Part shown: in pieces, positions 15,518 through 23,126 of the stretch
Position numbering within the stretch: position 1 is the first letter of the stretch
Layout of the letters: every line of letters begins with the position of its first letter
Source: Chloroflexota bacterium
Lineage (GTDB): Bacteria > Chloroflexota > Limnocylindria > Limnocylindrales > CSP1-4
Assembly: GCA_021786265.1 (NCBI GenBank)
Contig: JAJYNP010000030.1
Coordinates: 1-27,376, forward strand
Reading direction: 5' to 3'
Length of the DNA stretch: 27,376 bases
The notes under the pieces: model-generated
Databases searched by the model: none
Seen by the model: the letters and a program-made list of their open reading frames with translations, nothing else
What the model was told of the DNA's origin: nothing
Program-made: the position numbers and the translations under genes

Positions 15518-18500
15518 GTGGATCCGCGGTTTGCGCGCAACGATCGCGTCCGGCTGCGGAATGACCCGTCGCGCATGGGCATCATCGTCGCCGAGCCGCT
15601 CCCCTATGACGGCGGCTGGACGTACGAGGTCTTCTTCTCCGGCCGCGACGTCCAGGCGGTCAATGAGGCCGCACTCGAGGCGGCGCCCACCGCGCGCCCG
15701 ATCCAGGTCGTCGGCCGCGACGGCTTCCTCCGCGCCCTCCTGCTCGCCAAGCTCAACCATCCCCTCTCCGACCTGCTCTACGCCTACCAGGCCTCGCGCA
15801 CGCAGTTCGAGGCCTACCAGTTCAAGCCGGTCCTGAAGTTCCTCGAGGCGCCCGTCCCGGCCATCCTCATCGCGGACGAAGTCGGCCTCGGCAAGACGAT
15901 CGAGGCGGGCATCCTGTACCAGGAGCTGAAGGCGCGCACCCGCGTCAGCCGCGTCCTCGTCGTCTGTCCCGCCGGCCTGCGGGCGAAGTGGCGGTTCGAG
16001 CTCTCATCGCGGTTCGACGAGCAGTTCGCGATCCTGAACGGCGCGCAGATCCGGACCGACGCACTCGAGTACCTGCGCAGCCAGGGCACGCAGCCCCTGC
16101 ACGGCATCGTGGGGTTGGAGAGCATCCGCGCGCGCCAGCTCCAGCCCGTGCTCCGCGACAGCGGCGTCCGCTACGACCTCGTGATCGTCGACGAGGCGCA
16201 CCACCTGCGCACGAGCGGCACGCTCTCCAACACCGTCGGCGAGCGCCTGAGCCTGCTCGCGGACAATCTCGTGCTGCTCACCGCGACGCCGCTCCAGACG
16301 AGCCAGACCGATCTGTATGAGCTCCTCGCCTTCATCGACCCATCGCAGTTCACCGACTACGGCGACTTCCTGGCCCAGCTCGCGCCGAACGCGAACCTGA
16401 ACGCCGCGATCCGCGCGCTGCGCTCGGCGCCACCCGACACGGCAGCCGCGCGCCGCGCGCTCGAAGCCGTTCGCGAGCTCCCCGCCGGCGGGCAGGTCCT
16501 CGCCCATCCCAACTACCCGTCGGTCCTGCGCGCGCTGTCCGACGGGCCGCTCGCGCGCGAGCAAGTAGTGCGCCTGCAGCGCGACATCGACCGCATGAAC
16601 GTTCTCTCCGCGATCTACACGCGCACGCGCAAGGGCGACATCTCGCGGGTCGCGCGCCGCACGGCCTGGGCGGTCGAGGTCCCGCTCACCGACGCCGAGC
16701 GCACGTTCTACGAGGCCGTCCTCGCCCACGCGCGCGCCCAAGCGATGGCGCGCAGCACGACGGGCTGGATCCCCGGGTTCGTCGGCATGATGCGCGAACG
16801 GCAGGCTGCCTCGTGCATCGCGGGATTCCGCGAGTACCTGCGTGACGCATACCGGGGGCGGGCCGCGCTGGCGGCGGAGGACAGCTCACCCGACGTGCCG
16901 CCCGACGACGAGACGACAGGACGCCTCGACGGGGGCGAGCAGGCGGCGCTCGGGCGGCTGCTGCGCGCGGCGGAAGCGCTCGGGACGGCGGATTCCAAGC
17001 TCACGCGGTTCCTCGCGCTGATGGACGAGATCATGCCCACGAGCGCGGGCCAGAAGGTCATCGTGTTCAGCTACTTCCGGCGCACCCTCGCCCACCTCGC
17101 CCGTGAACTCCGCGCTGCCGGGCACTCGGTCGTCGTGATCCACGGCGACGTGCCGCCCGAGCAGCGCGCGATCCTCATCGACCGCTTCCGCGAGGACCCC
17201 GCGCCCGCGGTCATGCTGACGTCCGAGGTGGGCGCCGAGGGGCTCGATTTCCAGTTCTGCGACACGCTTGTGAACTACGACCTGCCGTGGAACCCGATGA
17301 AGGTCGAGCAGCGCATCGGGCGCATCGACCGCTACGGGCAGGAGCGCGAGCAGGTCCGCATCTATTCGCTGTTCCTGGCGGGGACGATCGAGGAGCGCAT
17401 CCTCGAGCGGCTCTACCAGCGTATCGGGATCTTCGAGCGCTCGATCGGCGAGCTCGAGCCGATCCTCGGGCCGATCGCGGCCGAGCTCACCCGCGCGGTC
17501 TTCTCGGCCGAGCTGACCGAGGACCAGGAACAGGAGGTACTCGAGCGCCTGAACCGCATGCTCATCGCGCGGAAGCTCGAAGAGCAGGAGCTCGAGACCC
17601 GGCAGGCCGAGTTGCTCGGGCAGGATTCGCTGCTCATGCAGGCGATCTCCGAGAACGTCGCATCGGGCCGCTACGTGTCCGCGGCGGAGCTGCGGGCCGT
17701 CGTCGAAGGGTTCCTGCGGGAGCGGGCCCCCGGCTGCACGCTCGTCGACAACGCCGGCGACGGGACGCTGCTGCTGCGGGCCGACGGCACCCTCGCGAGC
17801 CTCGTCGAGCACGACCTCCAGGCCCGCGGCGACACGCGCGACTCGGCGGTGGCATTCCTCGCGAAGCTCCAGCGTGCGAGCGGGGTGCCCGCCACCTTCG
17901 ACGGCCAGCGCGCGCTCCGGACACGGCGGCTCGAGCTGTTCAACCTCCGCCACCCGCTGGTCCGGGTCGCCGTCGAGCACTACCGCGCGAAGGGCGTCGG
18001 GGACGCGATCCCCGTGGCCGACCTCGAGATCGACGCGGCGACCCTGCCCACGGCCTACGCCCCCTGGCCCACGCCCGGTCGCTACGAGTTCGGCGTCTTC
18101 CTCCTCTCCGTGACCGCGGCACAACCGGAGACGCGGCTCGTCCCCGTGGCGTTCGACGCGGCGGGCCACCGCGCGCCCGCATGCGAGGCGCGGTTGCTGC
18201 GGCTCCTCCAGCAGCACGCCGAGGATCGGCCGGGTGTCACCGACTGGCCCGCCGAGGCGCGCGACGAACTGCTGCGCCGGGCGCGCATCGCGGTGTCGGG
18301 AGAGGCGGACCGCGTGGCCGCAGAGGTGACCGAGAAGAACGCGGGAGTCATCGCGGTGCGGCGCACGACACTCGAGCGCACCACGCGCGCACGCGTGGAG
18401 CGCCATCGACGGGTCGTCGCGTCGCTCGTCGACGAGCGCATCCAGCGATTGCACGCCGCACGCATCCGCAACCTCGAGACCGATCTCGCCAGCCACGTCG

Positions 18501-18685
18501 CCGAGCTCGAATCGCGGCGCGACGTGTCGGTGACCGCGGCCCCGATCGGAATCGGGCGGCTCGAGCTCGTTGCCCGCGCGGCGCCGGAGGTGGTGGCCCT
18601 GGCTGCCACAACCGGCGCATCGCCGGCGGAGGAGACCGAGACCGTGATCGACGGGTTCCCCGAGCCGCCGACGAGGCTGGCGTGA
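15518..18685 (+). CDS. SNF2/RapA-type DNA translocase (DEAH helicase superfamily 2)
   Basis: The 1055-residue protein begins with an SH3/Tudor-like module (about 1-50, NDRVRLR, then GIIVAEP and YEVFFSGRD). A full SNF2-family ATPase follows: DEVGLGKT (Asp120-Thr127), DEAH (225-228), LTATP (Thr255), VFSYFRRT, LTSEVGAEGLDF (from about 567) and QRIGRIDRYGQ (from 598). The C-terminal third is rich in charged helices and ends at a stop that overlaps the next gene. Members of this family move along double-stranded DNA and remodel protein-DNA complexes. RapA acts on RNA polymerase, while DrmD of DISARM and related proteins act in phage defence; no drmA, drmB or methylase gene is present here. GTG at 15518 is preceded by GGGAG 9 bases upstream. 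It is the first gene of a three-gene overlapping operon. All ATPase motifs are intact. Confidence 0.9.
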   Translation: MDPRFARNDRVRLRNDPSRMGIIVAEPLPYDGGWTYEVFFSGRDVQAVNEAALEAAPTARPIQVVGRDGFLRALLLAKLNHPLSDLLYAYQASRTQFEAYQFKPVLKFLEAPVPAILIADEVGLGKTIEAGILYQELKARTRVSRVLVVCPAGLRAKWRFELSSRFDEQFAILNGAQIRTDALEYLRSQGTQPLHGIVGLESIRARQLQPVLRDSGVRYDLVIVDEAHHLRTSGTLSNTVGERLSLLADNLVLLTATPLQTSQTDLYELLAFIDPSQFTDYGDFLAQLAPNANLNAAIRALRSAPPDTAAARRALEAVRELPAGGQVLAHPNYPSVLRALSDGPLAREQVVRLQRDIDRMNVLSAIYTRTRKGDISRVARRTAWAVEVPLTDAERTFYEAVLAHARAQAMARSTTGWIPGFVGMMRERQAASCIAGFREYLRDAYRGRAALAAEDSSPDVPPDDETTGRLDGGEQAALGRLLRAAEALGTADSKLTRFLALMDEIMPTSAGQKVIVFSYFRRTLAHLARELRAAGHSVVVIHGDVPPEQRAILIDRFREDPAPAVMLTSEVGAEGLDFQFCDTLVNYDLPWNPMKVEQRIGRIDRYGQEREQVRIYSLFLAGTIEERILERLYQRIGIFERSIGELEPILGPIAAELTRAVFSAELTEDQEQEVLERLNRMLIARKLEEQELETRQAELLGQDSLLMQAISENVASGRYVSAAELRAVVEGFLRERAPGCTLVDNAGDGTLLLRADGTLASLVEHDLQARGDTRDSAVAFLAKLQRASGVPATFDGQRALRTRRLELFNLRHPLVRVAVEHYRAKGVGDAIPVADLEIDAATLPTAYAPWPTPGRYEFGVFLLSVTAAQPETRLVPVAFDAAGHRAPACEARLLRLLQQHAEDRPGVTDWPAEARDELLRRARIAVSGEADRVAAEVTEKNAGVIAVRRTTLERTTRARVERHRRVVASLVDERIQRLHAARIRNLETDLASHVAELESRRDVSVTAAPIGIGRLELVARAAPEVVALAATTGASPAEETETVIDGFPEPPTRLA

Positions 18686-20772
18686 GCCTCGCGGCGGGCG
18701 ACTGGGTCCTGCTGCCGAGCGGCGTGGTGGCGCACGTGACCGGCCTCCGAGACGCGCCAGCGGGAGCTGTGGCGTGCGCGGAGACGGAGGACGGGCGCAC
18801 GATCGAGACGCCGCTCGTGCACGCCGAGCTGCGCTGGAGGCGGGTCCCCGAGGACGGGCTGGCCGTGCGCCGGGCGCTCGATCGCACGAGCCTCGTCGCG
18901 TCGGCGACGAACGACCCGGTCGGGCTCGTGGTCGCGGCCCTGCGCGACGCCGAGGCCGGTCAGGCCACGGTGGCCGAGCTCAAGCGCGCGCTCACCCCCT
19001 GGCCCATCGAGGGGGCTGATTTCGAGCGCTGGTGGAAACGCGTGCAACCGCGGCTCGAAGGCGACGCCCGCCTTGATACCTCGCGTGCGCGGGAACGCCG
19101 GTATGGACTCCTGCGTGACGGTGCCGCCGCACCGAGCCGGCACCGGGAGCTGATCTCGGGCGAGGCGCGAGGGGGCCGGCGCCTCGCCGATGCGCCGGTG
19201 CTGCTCGAGGCACGCAAGCGGGCCAAGCACCACCGCGCAGGTGACGAACGCGCCGAGCTCGAGGGCATCGCGCGGCTCGCGGAGCGCCGCGACCTCGACC
19301 CGACCGACCGGTTCCTCGCCGCCGAGCTGGGCGTCCAGATCGCGCTGTGGCCCGCGCCAGCGGCGGTCGAGCTGCTCGGCGACGACGCGCGCGCGGTCGA
19401 CCTCACCCGCATCCGGGAGAAGGCGTCGCGGGATGCCGCCCTCGCCTGGGCGTCCCAGCGAGCGGCCACGACCGGGGTGCCGCTCAGCGCGACCGACGTC
19501 GTCGTGCAGTCCGCTGTCGCGCTCGGGAACCCCTGGGCGGGACACGTCGCGGAGCGGATCGAGTCCGGCGCGCCGCTCCTCGAATGGACCCTCGGCTTCG
19601 GCATTCCGGGCTCGCCGGAATCCGGCCCGCCTAAGTACCCGGCGGACCTTGAGACCTACGGTCGCCGCGTCCGCGCGGCCGCGCAGCTCCTCGCGACCGC
19701 GGAGCCCGGGGAGGCCGCTGCCCTCGGGCGGGGCGCGTTCCGGGCCCTCCGCGACCTGCCGCCATCGGGAGCCCACGCGCGTCGCCGGCGTCGGCTGCTC
19801 GAGGACGTCGCGCGCCTGTTCTGGACGGCCTGGCGTCGCCAGCGCGCCGCTGAGCGCGCCCGGGCGCTCGCCGGGCTCGAGTTGCCCGACGAGTCATGGG
19901 TCGTCGTGATCGAGGCGGCGCCGCGCGAGGCCCTGGCGGATCTCCGCACCGCCTTCGAGGACGCGTATGCCACGGGTTTCGCCTCGCTCACGCCGGCCGT
20001 CCGCACGCTCGCCGAGCGCCTCGCGATCGACCCCGGGGCGTTCGCCGTGGCGGTCGCCCGGAAGGCGATCGCGAGGACGCCGGCTACCCGGCTGGCGCTC
20101 GAAGCCGTGCGCCTCGCGTCGTCCACGGCGATCCGGGCCGACAGTGTCACGCTAGCTGGCACGCTCGCGCCTCAGGATCGCGACGTGGAGCGCGAGATCG
20201 AGCGTTCCGCGCGGGGGGCTGCCGCGGCGCTGCTCGACGGAAAGGTCGAGATCGATGGACCGGTGCTCTTCACGCCCCGGTCGTGGCGTGACTTCGCGGC
20301 GCAGATCGCCCGGGAGGTCGTCGCCGCCGAGGACGCCGCACGCGCGGCCGGCGCCGAACGGGACACCGCAGTGGCGGAGCTCGAACGGGTGCGGGCCTAC
20401 GCGAACGAACGCCAGGAGGAGCTGCGCCAGCTCCGTGCCCAGGCCGGGTCGCAGGCGCAGGACAACGTCTACCGCGTCGCGGCCAATCTGCTGCGCCCCG
20501 TCGCATCGGCGGTCGCCGGGAGCTACGAGGAGAGCGACCTCGGCGCGCTCCGGGACCGCCTCCTCGCGATCCTCGAGCGGGCGCGCATCGAGGAACTCAT
20601 GGCCGTCGGCGAGCGGCAGCCGTTCGATCCAGCGCGACACCGGTGGGCCGGAGAGGGCGATCCGACCGAGTGGGTCCGGGCGCTCAGTCCAGCCTTTGGA
20701 ACACGGGGAGAGGGAGACGATGGGGTCGTCCTGGTCCAGGCTCGAGTCGTGGCTGCGCCGCCGCCGCGCTGA
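18682..20772 (+). CDS. Large helical protein with SH3-like N terminus and GrpE-like C-terminal domain
   Basis: The 696-residue product starts with GTG inside a 4-base overlap (GTGA) with the SNF2 gene. Residues 1-50 look like a second SH3/KOW-like barrel (GDWVLLPSGVVAHVTG). Residues about 90-140 hold a conserved-looking module with Trp117-Trp118-Lys119 (FERWWKRV), reminiscent of modules seen with GreA-type factors (weak). The middle is helical and unrecognised. Residues about 540-592 form a coiled coil. Residues about 594-696 resemble GrpE, the nucleotide-exchange factor of DnaK: VYRVAANLLRPVASAV, then ELMAVGERQPFDPARHRW with the characteristic FDP-xx-H (Phe648 to His653), then VVLVQARVVAAPP at the end. 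The next gene encodes an Hsp70, which supports the GrpE reading. It probably couples the chaperone to the translocase (inference). The long central region has no assigned function. Confidence 0.75.
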   Translation: MSLAAGDWVLLPSGVVAHVTGLRDAPAGAVACAETEDGRTIETPLVHAELRWRRVPEDGLAVRRALDRTSLVASATNDPVGLVVAALRDAEAGQATVAELKRALTPWPIEGADFERWWKRVQPRLEGDARLDTSRARERRYGLLRDGAAAPSRHRELISGEARGGRRLADAPVLLEARKRAKHHRAGDERAELEGIARLAERRDLDPTDRFLAAELGVQIALWPAPAAVELLGDDARAVDLTRIREKASRDAALAWASQRAATTGVPLSATDVVVQSAVALGNPWAGHVAERIESGAPLLEWTLGFGIPGSPESGPPKYPADLETYGRRVRAAAQLLATAEPGEAAALGRGAFRALRDLPPSGAHARRRRRLLEDVARLFWTAWRRQRAAERARALAGLELPDESWVVVIEAAPREALADLRTAFEDAYATGFASLTPAVRTLAERLAIDPGAFAVAVARKAIARTPATRLALEAVRLASSTAIRADSVTLAGTLAPQDRDVEREIERSARGAAAALLDGKVEIDGPVLFTPRSWRDFAAQIAREVVAAEDAARAAGAERDTAVAELERVRAYANERQEELRQLRAQAGSQAQDNVYRVAANLLRPVASAVAGSYEESDLGALRDRLLAILERARIEELMAVGERQPFDPARHRWAGEGDPTEWVRALSPAFGTRGEGDDGVVLVQARVVAAPPPR

Positions 20773-22537
20773 CGAGCCGCACGCGGGGAGATTGGCGGAG
20801 CTCGAGTCGGCCGAGGAACCGGCACGGGAGGTCCAGCGAGACCGCCCGGCGGCGGGTGTCGGGCCCGTCATCCGTCTCGGTCTGGACTTCGGCACGACCT
20901 CGACCCTCGTTGCCGCCCGGATCGGTGACACCGCGCCACGGGTGCTGCGGCTCGCTGAGCCCTCGGGCTGGCTGCCCTCCTACTACTGGGAGGGACCCGA
21001 CGGGCAGCCGGTCGTCGGGGCGGCAGCCCAAGGACAGCCCGGATCGGTCCATTCGCTCAAGCTCATGCTGCGCGCCGATCCGCTCGTCGCGCCCTACGGC
21101 GTCCACGCGAGTGAGCTCGCGTTTCGTGTGGTGGCCGAGGCGCTGCGACTCACGCTGCGCCAGCTCCAGGTGGAACGCGTGCTGCCCCCGAGCGCCGAAC
21201 GGCTCGACGTGGCGACGAACGTCGGATGCACCCCGGCGTTCACGCTCGAGCAGCGCGCCTTGCTGCGGGACATCTGTCGCAAGGCCGGGCTGGAGGTGCT
21301 GCTCGTCAACCTCGTCGTCGAGCCGGTCGCCGCGGCATTCGAGCTCGTGCGGAGCGGCATCCTCGGCGGTCTCGAGGCCAAGCGGATCCTTGTCGTCGAC
21401 GCGGGCGGCGGCACGCTCGACATCGCGGTGATGACCGCGGTCCCCGGCACCAACACGTACACGCTGTTCGCGACCTCGGGGCACGACGACGTGGGGGGAG
21501 ACGTGTTCACGCGGATCATCGAGGATCGGCTGCGGGCGGAGCTCGCGATGCTCACGGGACACGACTTGGGTGCCGTCCTCGCCCCGCAGGACGAGGCGCG
21601 CCTGTGGCAGCAGGCCGAGAACGCCAAGATCGTCCTCTCCACGCGGAAGACCGTGCGGGTGTCGCTCGCAGGCCTGGCCGGCCTCGGGGAGGCGAGCGTC
21701 GAGCTGACCCGCGAGTGGTTCGAGCGGGCAGCCGCCCCGGTCATGACCCGGTTCATGTTCCACGTTACGAACACCTACCGGCTCGCCCGCCTCGTCCTCG
21801 ACCGCGGCGGGCCGCACGATCACCAGCCCGGGACCGCCCTCCTGGAGTGCCGCCCGCCGCTGTTCGCCGTGCGGTACGTGACCGAGATCGAACTTGCCGA
21901 CGATGGACGCGAGCATCTCGACGCGGTGTTCCTCGTGGGTGGCGCGAGTCAGCTCCCGATCGTGCGGCGCACGTTTGACGAGATCTTCGGTCGTGAGAAG
22001 GTCCTCGATCCCGCGATCTTCGACCTCGACCCCGTCGAGGCGGTGGCGCTGGGTCTCGCCCGTCACGAGCCGCTCGAGGCCCTCGAGCTGCGATACCCCT
22101 CGTGGCAGGTCGGCGTCGTGCTTGACGACGGCAACGGGATGCGGCGCGAAGAGCAGCTCTACGAGCCGTTCGCGTCCACCTTCTCGATCGGCGCGGGCCA
22201 CGTCTCCTGGTACACGACCGAGCTGCCGCTGCCGGCGACGGCCGCGCCGCTGCAGGTTGCGCTCACCTTCCGGAGGGTCGGACAGGCATCGGGCACGGCG
22301 TGGCCGTCGCGCCCGGTACCACCCGGGACCCGCAGCCTGCGCTTCCGGATGAGCCTGCTCGGGGACGTTCAGCTCGCGTGCGCGGACGGGCCCGACCTCT
22401 TCCCCGACCGCCCTGCCGCGCCGTGGAAGCCTGCCGGCCTCGCCACGTCCCCCGAGTGGCTGCCCTACCCCTGGCCCGCGCGCGACGACACCGAGACGAT
22501 GCCCCCCTTCGACCCGGTCAACGACGGTCCGGGGTAG
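20720..22537 (+). CDS. Divergent Hsp70/DnaK-family ATPase
   Basis: The 605-residue protein has a complete Hsp70/actin-fold nucleotide-binding domain: phosphate-1 loop LDFGTTSTLV (Asp56), phosphate-2 loop VDAGGGTLDIAV (Asp227 to Asp234) and adenosine motif LVGGASQLP (Gly407-Ser410). Residues about 440-540 could form a shortened beta substrate-binding domain; the usual helical lid and DnaK C-terminal tail are absent. A charged extension of about 50 residues precedes the ATPase domain, unlike DnaK. It is therefore a specialised Hsp70 rather than the housekeeping chaperone. The ATG at 20720 lies just after GGGGAGAGGGAG, so the gene overlaps the preceding gene by 53 bases in another frame. Overlap and shared direction indicate stoichiometric expression with the GrpE-like partner and the SNF2 translocase. 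No DnaJ-type gene is present in the window. Confidence 0.88.
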   Translation: MGSSWSRLESWLRRRRADEPHAGRLAELESAEEPAREVQRDRPAAGVGPVIRLGLDFGTTSTLVAARIGDTAPRVLRLAEPSGWLPSYYWEGPDGQPVVGAAAQGQPGSVHSLKLMLRADPLVAPYGVHASELAFRVVAEALRLTLRQLQVERVLPPSAERLDVATNVGCTPAFTLEQRALLRDICRKAGLEVLLVNLVVEPVAAAFELVRSGILGGLEAKRILVVDAGGGTLDIAVMTAVPGTNTYTLFATSGHDDVGGDVFTRIIEDRLRAELAMLTGHDLGAVLAPQDEARLWQQAENAKIVLSTRKTVRVSLAGLAGLGEASVELTREWFERAAAPVMTRFMFHVTNTYRLARLVLDRGGPHDHQPGTALLECRPPLFAVRYVTEIELADDGREHLDAVFLVGGASQLPIVRRTFDEIFGREKVLDPAIFDLDPVEAVALGLARHEPLEALELRYPSWQVGVVLDDGNGMRREEQLYEPFASTFSIGAGHVSWYTTELPLPATAAPLQVALTFRRVGQASGTAWPSRPVPPGTRSLRFRMSLLGDVQLACADGPDLFPDRPAAPWKPAGLATSPEWLPYPWPARDDTETMPPFDPVNDGPG

Positions 22538-22572
22538 GCGGCCAGGCAGGCACGTGCGAGACGGACCGGAAG

Positions 22573-22857
22573 GTGCGACGCGACGCCAGGCTGCTCAAGG
22601 ACAAGGCGGTAACCAGCCTCCGCCGGGCGGCAGAGACGTTCAACTCGCTCGACGATGACGGGCGAGTCACGACGGTCCTGCGCCACGCGCAGCCCGCATT
22701 CGAGATGCTGCTGAAGGCCGCGCTCGTCGAGCGGCCGGTTTCGGTCGCAGACGGGCCGCGCCTCGGCCGGGGCCCCGGAGCCCGCGCGATGAAGTGGCAG
22801 CAAGGGTCAGCGGTTCGGCCAGTTGCCGCGCCAGAGGAGCTCGTCCGGTGGAGATGA
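22573..22857 (+). pseudogene. Truncated DUF3644-like gene remnant
   Basis: A 94-residue frame begins with GTG 35 bases after the Hsp70 stop. Its first 55 residues (RLLKDKAVTSLRRAAETFN, then FEMLLKAALVER) follow the N-terminal pattern of DUF3644 proteins, which begin with a helix containing LLdKa and end the first unit with a LLKA helix. Those proteins are usually over 300 residues and are often found with restriction or defence genes. Here the likeness fades after about residue 60 and the frame stops at 94, so this looks like a 3'-truncated relic. It could alternatively be a small intact fourth gene of the SNF2-GrpE-Hsp70 operon. The ribosome-binding site is poor. Confidence 0.45.
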
Positions 22858-22896
22858 GCCCCTGCCCCAACTGCGGTCGCGGCCGTCCCCGGGCGG

Positions 22897-22924
22897 TTGA
22901 CGAACGCGGGCCGCGCGGTAGGCT
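22897..22924 (+). promoter_or_regulatory. Sigma70-type promoter for the NHL-protein transcript
   Basis: TTGACG (22897-22902) and TAGGCT (22919-22924) are separated by 16 bases, the same -35 and spacing as the promoter at 5388. The predicted RNA start near 22931 leaves about 40 bases before an AAGGAGGAGG ribosome-binding site and the ATG at 22971. This marks where the accessory operon ends and an independent transcription unit begins. Confidence 0.65.
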
Positions 22925-22970
22925 TGCGGCGCTCGATCGTCGCGGGGATAAGGAGGAGGGTCCGGACCCG

Positions 22971-23126
22971 ATGACCCCAGCGCCCGGAGCACCGCCACCG
23001 CGACCGGCGCCGTTCGACGCGTACCCCAAGGGCCAAGCCTCTCTACGCCGCGCTGCTGCAGGGTGTGGCGTGACGACGCCACTTGGCCCGAGCGGGCCGG
23101 CCGCGGCGCCGGGATCCGCGGCGTGA
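22971..23126 (+). CDS. 51-residue Pro/Ala-rich ORF translationally coupled to the NHL gene
   Basis: The ATG at 22971 follows AAGGAGGAGG (22950-22959) with normal spacing, and the ORF sits about 40 bases after a good promoter. Its TGA overlaps the GTG of the next gene (GTGA, 23123-23126), the usual arrangement for translational coupling. The product is low-complexity (APGAPPPRPAPFDAYPKG) with no signal peptide or known domain. A shifted frame nearby reads KPLYAALLQGVA before its stop, so this may be a frameshifted relic rather than a functional peptide. Confidence 0.4.
   Translation: MTPAPGAPPPRPAPFDAYPKGQASLRRAAAGCGVTTPLGPSGPAAAPGSAA

Noticed and set aside
15518..18685. Assignment of the SNF2 gene to a DISARM system (drmD)
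   Set aside because: No drmA, drmB, drmC or methyltransferase gene is present; the partners are GrpE-like and Hsp70 proteins.
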